DNA from: Clostridiaceae bacterium
GTDB lineage: Bacteria; Bacillota; Clostridia; Oscillospirales; Acutalibacteraceae
NCBI GenBank assembly: GCA_016296885.1
Contig: JAEDHT010000025.1
Location: forward strand, 1 to 26,766
Reading direction: 5' to 3'
DNA length: 26,766 bases
In this document: positions 15,192 through 22,074 of the stretch, one piece after another
Position numbering within the stretch: position 1 is the stretch's first letter
Layout of the letters: every line of letters begins with the position of its first letter
Position numbers and translations under genes: made by a program
The notes under the pieces: generated by a model
Told to the model about the DNA's origin: nothing
Seen by the model: only the letters and a program-made list of their open reading frames with translations
Database searches by the model: none

Positions 15192-15430
15192 GTGAAATCG
15201 TTTGCTCACGCTCACGGTGAAATAATTCACTTCGTGAACTGTGAAATTTAATGCTTTCGCATCAAGTGAAATGAAATAAATCCCCTCACGCCCGCAGGCA
15301 TTTCACATTGCATAGCAATATTTCACATGCGTAGCGTATTTCACATGCGTAGCGTATTTCACATGCGTAGCGTATTTCACATGCGTAGCGTATTTCACAA
15401 ATCCCGAAAGGGATTTATTTCGTTGAAAAA
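15192..15430 (+). repeat. Structured intergenic repeat, copy A
   Basis: The element is a chain of small hairpins separated by GTGAAAT or ATTTCAC, with a near-identical copy at 26511-26667. Hairpins include ATTGC-ATA-GCAAT, AAATCCC-GAAA-GGGATTT, ATTCAC-TTC-GTGAA and GCC-CGCA-GGC. The element ends in ATTTATTTCGTTGAAAAA right at the terminator of tRNA-Ser. Copy A is longer because one unit is repeated four times and because its left end has an extra GTGAAAT unit. It resembles REP/MITE-type nonautonomous repeats; no transposase is attached. Confidence 0.85.
15327..15398 (+). repeat. Four perfect 18-bp tandem repeats within copy A
   Basis: ATGCGTAGCGTATTTCAC occurs four times head to tail at 15327, 15345, 15363 and 15381. 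Copy B has a single variant unit at this place. There are no spacers. Confidence 0.98.
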
Positions 15431-15460
15431 GGCCGATGCTTTAATACAAAGCATCGGTCT
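15425..15460 (-). terminator. Terminator of tRNA-Ser
   Basis: GCCGATGCTTT (15432-15442) pairs with AAAGCATCGGT (15448-15458). On the minus strand it ends in a T5 run that overlaps the last bases of repeat copy A. Confidence 0.85.
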
Positions 15461-15465
15461 TTTTC

Positions 15466-15557
15466 TGGCGGAGATGGAGAGATTTGAACTCTCGCGTCGG
15501 CGTTACCGACCTACCGGTGTTCGAAGCCGGACCCTTCAGCCGCTTGGGTACATCTCC
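15466..15557 (-). tRNA. tRNA-Ser (CGA)
   Basis: The 92-nt minus-strand gene has acceptor GGAGATG pairing with CATCTCC, a D arm CCC...GGG, anticodon loop TTCGAAC with anticodon CGA, a long variable arm (GTCGG/CCGAC) typical of class II tRNAs, T stem GAGAG/CTCTC and an encoded CCA. It reads UCG. The last pair of the anticodon stem (C31-A39) is a mismatch. Confidence 0.95.
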
Positions 15558-15568
15558 AAAGCACAGAT

Positions 15569-15597
15569 ATTTTACAACATTGACACTGATTTGTCAA
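15569..15597 (-). promoter_or_regulatory. Promoter of tRNA-Ser
   Basis: On the minus strand TTGACA (15592-15597), a 17-nt spacer and TAAAAT (15569-15574) lie 11 nt before the tRNA 5' end. Confidence 0.85.
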
Positions 15598-15639
15598 GAA
15601 AAAATATGACATCTGGACACTATCAACCATACCCAATTG

Positions 15640-15930
15640 TCATCGTATATACTCAGCTCGTCTTTGTATCTTTTTCATACCCTGACTAATATGAAACGAT
15701 ACCGTAGAGATGCATAGCCCAACATCTTTTGCGACATCTTTCATCTTTTTTTCGTTTATGTAATACTCATATATACACTGTCTTTGACGTGGAGTAAGCT
15801 CTATATCAAGTGCTTTTAATATAAATCTTTTCATTTTTTCTCGTTGCTTATCATTAGTACCACCCGATAAATAATGCTGGAACGAATATGCTTCCATATC
15901 ATGCTCCGAATAACGACTCTTTCTGCTCAC
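15640..15930 (-). CDS. Sigma-70 region-4-like helix-turn-helix protein
   Basis: The start is GTG at 15930, 7 nt after AGGAGG, giving 96 residues. The C-terminal half (LTPRQRQCIYEYYINEKKMKDVAKDVGLCISTVSFHISQGMKKIQR) is a LuxR/sigma-region-4-type helix-turn-helix, and no region 2 is present. Stand-alone proteins of this type are common in integrative elements and prophages of Clostridia and act as DNA-binding regulators. Its 5' end overlaps the 3' end of the coiled-coil gene by 32 bp, so translation is probably coupled. No integrase is found nearby. It could also be a domesticated chromosomal regulator. Confidence 0.8.
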   Translation of the reverse strand: MSRKSRYSEHDMEAYSFQHYLSGGTNDKQREKMKRFILKALDIELTPRQRQCIYEYYINEKKMKDVAKDVGLCISTVSFHISQGMKKIQRRAEYIR

Positions 15931-16129
15931 ATTGTGCCCTCCTCTCAATAATCTCTGCTGTGTGCTTACAATCAAGATACATACCATACAATATATATAT
16001 CCTCTCTTCAAGTCTTATTCTTTTTTCACTGGCTTGAGTAAGCTTTCTTTGTGCCTTTAATAGGTCTATCTTTTCCTTTAAAATTCTCTCCTGATCCCTA
16101 TACTCAGTAGCCCAAACCTCATACTGCAT
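15899..16129 (-). CDS. Small coiled-coil protein paired with sigma-like gene
   Basis: The 76-residue ORF starts with ATG at 16129, 7 nt after AGGAGG. It is mostly helical and highly charged: WATEYRDQERILKEKIDLLKAQRKLTQASEKRIRLEERI looks like a coiled coil, followed by YGMYLDCKHTAEIIERRA. Similar short proteins with a YLDCKHT-type motif stand before sigma-like helix-turn-helix genes in conjugative elements (from memory). It leads a two-gene unit with the sigma-like gene and is divergent from the XRE gene. Confidence 0.75.
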   Translation of the reverse strand: MQYEVWATEYRDQERILKEKIDLLKAQRKLTQASEKRIRLEERIYILYGMYLDCKHTAEIIERRAQCEQKESLFGA

Positions 16130-16143
16130 TTCTTTATCCTCCT

Positions 16144-16156
16144 ACACATTTTGTGT
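16144..16156. promoter_or_regulatory. Palindromic operator candidate, left
   Basis: ACACA-TTT-TGTGT is a perfect interrupted palindrome 15 bp upstream of the coiled-coil gene. It shares its half-site with the palindrome at 16344-16354. Extended similarity (TTTTGTGTTATATTGTGCATATA here, TTTTGTGTTTATGTGCATATA at 16279-16299) suggests repeated binding sites, most likely for the divergently encoded XRE protein. Confidence 0.45.
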
Positions 16157-16333
16157 TATATTGTGCATATATTTCGCACTACCCATTTTCTCGCAACTTC
16201 ACATATATCTTTAAGTTACGCTTTTATTTTACTTAAAACAACACGATTTGCAATCTTTTTGTGAATAATTTTCAACAGTTTTGTGTTTATGTGCATATAT
16301 AGGAACATAAAAATTGTATTTCAATCTTATCAG

Positions 16334-16362
16334 TTGAAATCCCACACAATGTGTTATATAAT
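16334..16362 (+). promoter_or_regulatory. Promoter of the XRE gene with embedded operator
   Basis: TTGAAA (16334-16339), a 17-nt spacer and TATAAT (16357-16362) form a good promoter. The palindrome ACACA-A-TGTGT (16344-16354) fills the spacer, so a repressor bound there would block RNA polymerase. This fits autoregulation by the XRE protein. Confidence 0.6.
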
Positions 16363-16393
16363 ATATATACAAAAAATGCGGAGGTGATAAACT

Positions 16394-16780
16394 ATGGCTG
16401 TTAGTTTCGGAAAACAACTAAGACATCTGAGAAAGGTAAAAGGCTTCACACAAAAGGAGCTTGCAGATAAGCTTAATGTATCTGCATCATGTATTGGTAT
16501 GTATGAACAAGATAAGAGAAAGCCGGACGGCGATATACTATTAAAAATAGCCTCATTGTTAGACGTCAGCACCGATTTTCTTCTTGGGCTGGATTCATAT
16601 GACTCTGCTAAGAGCAAGGAGGTGCTTGATGTAATTGATGACCTCACTGCCCAACTTGAACTTCAAAAAGGTCTTATGTACAATGGCTCCCCTATGTCTC
16701 AAGATGATATATCAAAAATATGTGAGGCTATCAAGATAGCAGGCGAGGTGGCTTTGCGACGTTCAAAAGAAAAGGAGTGA
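16394..16780 (+). CDS. XRE-family regulator (ImmR/CI-like)
   Basis: The 128-residue protein has an N-terminal XRE helix-turn-helix (residues 6-65: FGKQLRHLRKVKGFTQKELADKLN, then SASCIGMYEQDKRKP and LLDVSTDFLLG). A helical C-terminal part probably dimerises. The ATG follows GGAGGTG. The gene is followed after 7 nt by an ImmA/IrrE-type protease gene. In ICEBs1 (ImmR/ImmA) and Deinococcus (DdrO/IrrE) the protease cleaves such repressors on DNA damage. Two palindromes with the same half-site flank its promoter region. Confidence 0.9.
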   Translation: MAVSFGKQLRHLRKVKGFTQKELADKLNVSASCIGMYEQDKRKPDGDILLKIASLLDVSTDFLLGLDSYDSAKSKEVLDVIDDLTAQLELQKGLMYNGSPMSQDDISKICEAIKIAGEVALRRSKEKE

Positions 16781-16787
16781 GCTGGTA

Positions 16788-17234
16788 GTGGTTGAAAGAA
16801 TTCTTGACAAAGTGAATAGCATAATAGATTACTATGGCACTCGTAATCCCTTTGAACTTTGCGAAGAAATGGGTATAATAGTATTGGAATGTGATCTACC
16901 AAAATCAGTAAACGGAATCTATACTATACTACATGGGCAAAATACAATTATCTTAAGTTCATCACTAGATGATAATATCAAGCGTGTAGTATGCTCTCAT
17001 GAGATGGGGCACGCTATCCTTCATAATGGATTGAACTGCCTTGACTTAGAGAAAAACACTAATTTTTCTATGCCTTTTTTTGAGAAAGAGGCAGATGTAT
17101 TTGCGGCATGCCTAATAATTGACGATAATGAGGTTAAAAAGAATATTTGTAACAATACTTTAGAGTTGCATGATATATCTTCCCTCTTTTCAATTCCGGA
17201 ATATTATGTTAAACTAAGATATCAGATTCAATAA
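16788..17234 (+). CDS. ImmA/IrrE-family metallopeptidase
   Basis: The 148-residue protein starts at GTG (16788), downstream of AAAGGAG at the end of the XRE gene. The zinc protease motif HEMGHAILH is at residues 70-78, and FFEKEADVFAACLII supplies the downstream Glu ligand. The length and the pattern (NPFELCEEMGI, GIYTILHGQNTIILSSSL) are those of ImmA proteins, which inactivate their cognate XRE repressor. PolA follows 29 nt after the stop with no terminator between. Confidence 0.92.
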   Translation: MVERILDKVNSIIDYYGTRNPFELCEEMGIIVLECDLPKSVNGIYTILHGQNTIILSSSLDDNIKRVVCSHEMGHAILHNGLNCLDLEKNTNFSMPFFEKEADVFAACLIIDDNEVKKNICNNTLELHDISSLFSIPEYYVKLRYQIQ

Positions 17235-17263
17235 TATTACAGTATAGGAAAGGACTATATCCC

Positions 17264-19840
17264 ATGACTTTACTTGCTATTGACGGAAACAGTATAATAA
17301 ACCGAGCATTTTATGGTATTAAAGCTCTAACGACCAAAGACGGAAAATTCACAAATGCTATATATGGCTTTATGACAATTCTTTTAAAGCTGGAAGAACA
17401 ATATTCGCCTGATCGTGTGGCTATCGCCTTTGATATGCGTTCCCCCACCTTCAGACATATTGCATACCCAGAATATAAGGCTAATCGCCACGGTATGCCT
17501 GAAGAGCTTGCACAACAGTTTCCTGTTCTTAAAGAGCTTCTTTGCGCTTTAGGATATAAACTGATAGAGTGTGAGGGCTTTGAAGCTGACGATATATTAG
17601 GCACATTGTCTGACGAATGTGAAAACAACAAAATGCAATGCATCATAGCCACCGGCGACAGGGATAGTCTACAGCTTGTGGGCGAATACACCTCTGTAAG
17701 CCTTGCTACCACAAAGGGTGGTCGTCCTGAAACTAACTTGTATGATACAGATAAAATCCTTGAAGAATATGGTGTATCACCTGCAGGCTTAATAGAGATA
17801 AAAGCCTTGCAGGGAGATGCCTCTGATAATATACCCGGTGTGGCAGGTATAGGCAAAAAAGGTGCCGCAGATCTTATTCAAAAGTACGGCACCATAGAAC
17901 ATATTTATAGCAATTTAGACTCCCTCGATATTAAAGATGGAATGAAAACTAAGCTCATAAATGGTGAAGGCTCTGCCAAAATAAGCAGAACACTGGGTGA
18001 GATATGCCGTTCGGCACCAATTGACCGCAATATAGAAGGCTTTGCAAATTGCAATAAGGATATGAATAAGGCCGCCCGAATAATGACCGAACTAGAGCTT
18101 TTCTCCATAATGAAAAAGATGGATATCTCCCCTGCCACAGTCGCAGAAGAGCAGTCAGCAGAAAAGCAACATGAGGAAATTATATTCACTTTTAGCGAAA
18201 GCACAGATTTTCCGAAAGATATAAACGAGGCTTTCTTTCTCACAAATTTTGATAAAAACGAAAACTTAAATTCATTTCTATTAAATCATAAAAACAGCAT
18301 AATAAAGGTAACTCCTGATATCTACAGCCTAAAAAGCTTCTTTGAAAACGCCAAAATAAAAAAGATTACCACAAACACAAAAACACTTTACAAGGCTTTA
18401 AAAAGGCTTGATATATCACCTGCTGATATCAGCTTTGATATAGAACTGGCCGGGTATATTTTAAAGCCATCTGCAAGCAATTATGAGCTTGGTAATCTCT
18501 GTGCCGAATATGGTGTTGCTCTGCCGGCAGTAACTAATTGTGATGAAGAAAATGTAAAAATTTGTGGCGCATTGCCATACTTAAAAGAAGCTCTCGAAAA
18601 CAAATTGATAAATCAAGGTGCAGACAAGCTTTTTTATGACATAGAAATGCCACTGGCAAGGGTTCTGGCAGATATGGAGCTTGTGGGATTTGGCATAGAT
18701 GCTGACGGAATAAAAAAATATGGAATTATCCTAGAAGAAAAAATAAATGCTTATAAACAACAGATATATGACCTTGCAGGATGCGAGTTTAACATCAACT
18801 CTCCAAAACAGCTTGGTGAAATTCTTTTTGTAAAGCTGGGCTTACCGGCTGGTAAAAAAACAAAAACAGGCTATTCTACAAATGCTGATGTATTGGAGGG
18901 ACTCAAATATTCTCACCCGATAATTGAGCCTGTGATAGAATATCGTGGACTCTGCAAGCTAAAGTCAACATATTGTGATGGTTTGCTCAAGGTGGTATCT
19001 GATGATGGTCGAATTCACTCTAGTTTCAACCAGACAGAAACCAGAACCGGTAGAATTAGCTCGACCGAACCAAACTTGCAAAATATACCTGTCCGAACTG
19101 AAGTAGGCAAGGAATTCAGAAAATTCTTCATAGCTAAGGATGGCTGTATGCTTGTAGATGCAGACTACTCGCAGATAGAGCTACGTGTGTTAGCTCATAT
19201 TTCTAATGATAAAAATATGATTGAGGGATTTAGCAGTGGTGATGATATTCATGCAATCACTGCATCACAGGTGTTTGGTATTCCGCTAAATATGATTACA
19301 TCTCAGCTTCGTTCTCGTGCAAAAGCTGTTAATTTTGGTATCGTGTATGGAATTGGGGCGTTTAGTCTTGCCAAAGATATCGGTGTCACAAGAAAAGAAG
19401 CTGATGAATATATAAAATCCTACCTTAACCACTATAGTGGAGTTGATAATTATATGAAGCATATTGCCGAAAAAGCAAAAGAGGATGGCTATGTAACCAC
19501 AATGTTTGGCAGAAGAAGATTTCTGCCTGAGTTAAAGAGCAGTAATTTTGTTACACGCTCATTTGGCGAGAGAGTGGCTAGAAATATGCCAATTCAGGGT
19601 ACAGCCGCTGACATAATCAAAATAGCAATGATAAAAGTGAGTAAGCGTCTTGAATCAGAGGGACTAAAAGCACAACTCATACTTCAAATTCATGATGAAC
19701 TCATAGTAGAAGCGCCCGAAAATGAATGTAATCAAGTAAAATCAATCCTTGAAGAAGAAATGCAAAATGCAATAAAGCTAAATGTCGCTTTACCGGCAGA
19801 TGCAGTTATAGGAAAAACTTGGTATGATGCAAAAAAATAG
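17264..19840 (+). CDS. polA: DNA polymerase I
   Basis: This 858-residue enzyme fills repair gaps and removes RNA primers. The 5' nuclease domain (residues 1 to about 290) keeps AIDGNSIINRAFYG, FEADDILGTL and GDRDSLQL, and the helix-hairpin-helix GDASDNIPGVAGIGKKGAADLI. The central 3'-5' exonuclease domain is short and shows no DxE or other DEDD residues, so proofreading is absent, as is common in Firmicutes. The polymerase domain has motif A (DYSQIELRVLAH, D634), motif B (RSRAKAVNFGIVYG, R683) and motif C (QIHDELIVEAP, H810-D811). The gene is 29 nt after the protease gene and 17 nt before the phosphatase gene, all on the plus strand, suggesting one transcript. Confidence 0.98.
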   Translation: MTLLAIDGNSIINRAFYGIKALTTKDGKFTNAIYGFMTILLKLEEQYSPDRVAIAFDMRSPTFRHIAYPEYKANRHGMPEELAQQFPVLKELLCALGYKLIECEGFEADDILGTLSDECENNKMQCIIATGDRDSLQLVGEYTSVSLATTKGGRPETNLYDTDKILEEYGVSPAGLIEIKALQGDASDNIPGVAGIGKKGAADLIQKYGTIEHIYSNLDSLDIKDGMKTKLINGEGSAKISRTLGEICRSAPIDRNIEGFANCNKDMNKAARIMTELELFSIMKKMDISPATVAEEQSAEKQHEEIIFTFSESTDFPKDINEAFFLTNFDKNENLNSFLLNHKNSIIKVTPDIYSLKSFFENAKIKKITTNTKTLYKALKRLDISPADISFDIELAGYILKPSASNYELGNLCAEYGVALPAVTNCDEENVKICGALPYLKEALENKLINQGADKLFYDIEMPLARVLADMELVGFGIDADGIKKYGIILEEKINAYKQQIYDLAGCEFNINSPKQLGEILFVKLGLPAGKKTKTGYSTNADVLEGLKYSHPIIEPVIEYRGLCKLKSTYCDGLLKVVSDDGRIHSSFNQTETRTGRISSTEPNLQNIPVRTEVGKEFRKFFIAKDGCMLVDADYSQIELRVLAHISNDKNMIEGFSSGDDIHAITASQVFGIPLNMITSQLRSRAKAVNFGIVYGIGAFSLAKDIGVTRKEADEYIKSYLNHYSGVDNYMKHIAEKAKEDGYVTTMFGRRRFLPELKSSNFVTRSFGERVARNMPIQGTAADIIKIAMIKVSKRLESEGLKAQLILQIHDELIVEAPENECNQVKSILEEEMQNAIKLNVALPADAVIGKTWYDAKK

Positions 19841-19857
19841 ACAAGGGGGAATTTAAG

Positions 19858-20271
19858 GTGAAAATTCTATTCATCTGCACAGGAAACACCTGCAGAAGCC
19901 CCATGGCTGAGGGAATATGCAACAGCATATATTCAGAAAAGGAAATCATAGCTGAAAGTGCGGGAATATGTGCCCAAATTGGCGCTCCCGCCAACCAGCT
20001 TGCTATTGACGCTTGCAAAGATATTGGTGTAGATATATCGGCGCATAGGGCTACATCATTAATTAGCGTTATTAACAACAACTACGATTACTATGTCACT
20101 ATGACACCTCAGCAAAAAGATTTACTTGTACACCTCAAGTTAGAGCCTAAAAAGCTTCTTGTGCTTGGCAAGGGTATAGATGACCCCTACGGAGGTACAT
20201 ATGATGATTATATAAAGTGTCGTAACGATATTGCCAGCGCTTTGAAGGAGCTTATAAATCAAATAACATGA
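19858..20271 (+). CDS. Low-MW phosphatase, probable protein-arginine type
   Basis: The 137-residue protein starts at GTG (19858) after AAGGGGG. It contains the P-loop CTGNTCRSPMAE (C7 nucleophile, R13), SAGI, and the general acid in DDPYGG. It aligns best with B. subtilis YwlE: the Thr of CTGNT (T11 in YwlE) gives phospho-arginine selectivity, and it is present here. YwlE reverses McsB arginine phosphorylation in protein quality control. No mcsB gene is in the window, so the substrate is not proven; classical tyrosine phosphatase activity is the alternative. A strong terminator follows. Confidence 0.9.
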   Translation: MKILFICTGNTCRSPMAEGICNSIYSEKEIIAESAGICAQIGAPANQLAIDACKDIGVDISAHRATSLISVINNNYDYYVTMTPQQKDLLVHLKLEPKKLLVLGKGIDDPYGGTYDDYIKCRNDIASALKELINQIT

Positions 20272-20281
20272 CATACAAAAA

Positions 20282-20327
20282 GGGATATAAGATAACATCA
20301 GATTATCTTATATCCCGATTTTTTTAT
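20282..20327 (+). terminator. Bidirectional terminator between phosphatase and xdh operon
   Basis: GGGATATAAGATAA (20282-20295) and TTATCTTATATCCC (20303-20316) form a perfect 14-bp stem. T runs flank it in both directions, so it can end both the plus-strand polA unit and the minus-strand xdh unit. Confidence 0.9.
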
Positions 20328-20677
20328 TTTTCACTAAGCCATTTCAGCTTTTCATCAAATAACTTCTGCGCCTCATCACGAAGCTGTTTGCTTATCTCAT
20401 TATAACTATCAAGCAGTTTTTTTGCATCCTCTGTTAGCTCTGCTCCGCCACCGTTGCGACCTCCTACAGATGTACAAAGCAACTTCATATCGAGCTGTTT
20501 TTCACAGTTTTTTATGATAGTCCATGCCTTAGAATACGCCATGTTCATCTCTGCTGCGGCTTTTCGCAGTGAGTGAAGTTCTGTTATCCTTGTGAGCAGT
20601 GATGCCACGCCAGGCCCAAAGGCCTTCTCCTCTGCGTATATCTGAAATGTGAGCTTTGTGTGAATGTTCCTTGCCAT
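20324..20677 (-). CDS. ModE-type winged helix regulator, DNA-binding domain only
   Basis: The 117-residue protein is the N-terminal LysR-like helix-turn-helix of the molybdate regulator ModE (FGPGVASLLTRITELHSLRKAAAEMNMAYSKAWTIIK, then LLCTSVGGRNGGGAELTEDAKKLL). The C-terminal molybdate-binding (TOBE/MOP) domains are missing, which is common for the small family members in molybdoenzyme operons. The ATG at 20677 is favoured; a TTG at 20686 overlaps the xdhC stop by 4 bp. As last gene of the Mo hydroxylase operon it probably regulates these genes, though the ligand is unknown. Confidence 0.88.
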   Translation of the reverse strand: MARNIHTKLTFQIYAEEKAFGPGVASLLTRITELHSLRKAAAEMNMAYSKAWTIIKNCEKQLDMKLLCTSVGGRNGGGAELTEDAKKLLDSYNEISKQLRDEAQKLFDEKLKWLSEK

Positions 20678-20682
20678 TATTA

Positions 20683-21180
20683 TCAAACCTTGTCCACGGA
20701 TTTACCCAATCTCTTGAGCATAGTCTTCTTAACAGCACGCATGATATTTTCATAGCCCGTACATCTGCAAAGATGACCCGAAAGAAGCTTTCTTAACTCC
20801 TCGTCTGTGTATTCTTTACCACTTTCGAGAATTTCAACAGCTGTCATTATAAATCCAGGGGTACAGAATCCACACTGGATTGCAGCCTCTTCTACAAACG
20901 CCTGCTGTATATCAGACAACTCGCCATCAGGCGACATAAGACTCTCCAGGGTCCTGATGTTCTTTCCATCTGCCCACACTGCAAGATATATACAAGAGTT
21001 AAAACACTCACCATCAATCAAAACATTACAAGCACCACATTCTCCTACCTCACAACCTTTTTTTACAGATGTAAGACTATAGTCGTTTCTGAGCATATCG
21101 GTGAGCGATGCACGCACGTCTACCATTGTCTCTGTATATTTACCATTAATTATACATTTTACAAGCTTATACTGTGCCAT
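20683..21180 (-). CDS. xdhC: Mo hydroxylase [2Fe-2S] subunit
   Basis: The 165-residue subunit carries two [2Fe-2S] clusters: the plant-ferredoxin-like CEVGECGACNVLIDGECFNSC and the C-terminal helical CGFCTPGFI...CRCTGY. It passes electrons from the Mo centre to FAD. The start overlaps the last base of xdhB (TAATG), so translation is coupled. The length matches the CoxS/XdhC type (about 155-170). Confidence 0.95.
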   Translation of the reverse strand: MAQYKLVKCIINGKYTETMVDVRASLTDMLRNDYSLTSVKKGCEVGECGACNVLIDGECFNSCIYLAVWADGKNIRTLESLMSPDGELSDIQQAFVEEAAIQCGFCTPGFIMTAVEILESGKEYTDEELRKLLSGHLCRCTGYENIMRAVKKTMLKRLGKSVDKV

Positions 21181-22061
21181 TAAATAACACCTCCTGAAAG
21201 CTTAACAGACTCTATCAAGGCTCTCTTTGCCATAACCACGGCTATGTGCTGTCTAAACTCCTTTGATGCTCTCCAGCTGTCACGTGGCATAATATCATCA
21301 AGCACCTTTTTGGCGAATCCCTCGATATTTTCCATAGTTATCTCTTTGCCTTTGATAAACTCCTCAGCAGACGGCACACGCATTGGCACAGGACCGGCAA
21401 CACCATATGCAATACGAACATCTTCAAAGTGCTTTTTATCTGCACTTAATTTACAGTTTACAGAACAGCCGGTGGATGCAATCTCCATTGCATTACGCAT
21501 ACCATACTTTATATAATGACCTTTATAGCCCTCATATGCCTTTTTTGGAATGATTATCGCAGTCTGTATCTCGCCCTCTCGGAGATCCACAGTGCCTGCT
21601 TTGATATAAAATTCTTTAATAGGAATACGTCTAATTCCATTAGGACCGGTAATCTCTACTATAGCATCCCATGCGTGCAATGTAGACGCAGAGTCAGCAG
21701 AAGTAACACCGTTACAGGTGTTTCCGCCGATTGTACCTATATTTCTTATCTGAGGTCCGCCCACCATATCAACTGCCTCACCAAGTACATTAATATGCTC
21801 TTGAATGATAGGATTTTTTGTGATATGTGAAAAACTTGTGAGTGAGCCTATGCGAATAGCCTCGTTCTCATCGAGCGATATGCCTCTCATTTCGTCTATC
21901 ATATATATACTAATAAGTTCTTTTCCGGCACGTCTGCCCTCTCTCATTTGCACAAGCACGTCACTGCCACCTGCAATGATCTGAGCCTCCGGATGTTCTA
22001 CTCTGAGTTTGACAGCGTGTTCTATGCTCTCAGCCTCATATAATGCTTTCATATCATACAT
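21180..22061 (-). CDS. xdhB: Mo hydroxylase FAD-binding subunit
   Basis: The 293-residue CoxM/XdhB-type protein has the FAD motifs AGGSDVLVQMREG and GGPQIRNIGTIGGNTCNGVTSAD, and the C-terminal CO dehydrogenase flavoprotein domain (ASTGCSVNCKL...RIAYGVAGPVPMR). It receives electrons from the FeS subunit and hands them to NAD or another acceptor. It lies 13 nt after xdhA. Confidence 0.95.
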   Translation of the reverse strand: MYDMKALYEAESIEHAVKLRVEHPEAQIIAGGSDVLVQMREGRRAGKELISIYMIDEMRGISLDENEAIRIGSLTSFSHITKNPIIQEHINVLGEAVDMVGGPQIRNIGTIGGNTCNGVTSADSASTLHAWDAIVEITGPNGIRRIPIKEFYIKAGTVDLREGEIQTAIIIPKKAYEGYKGHYIKYGMRNAMEIASTGCSVNCKLSADKKHFEDVRIAYGVAGPVPMRVPSAEEFIKGKEITMENIEGFAKKVLDDIMPRDSWRASKEFRQHIAVVMAKRALIESVKLSGGVI

Positions 22062-22074
22062 ATCTGCTACCTCC

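Noticed and set aside
15327..15398. Tandem repeat as a CRISPR array
   Set aside because: The units are 18 bp, head to tail, with no spacers and no cas genes.
15327..15689. Plus-strand frame encoding repeated MRSVFH units
   Set aside because: It is a chance reading of the 18-bp tandem repeat and runs through the tRNA-Ser gene; no ribosome binding site.
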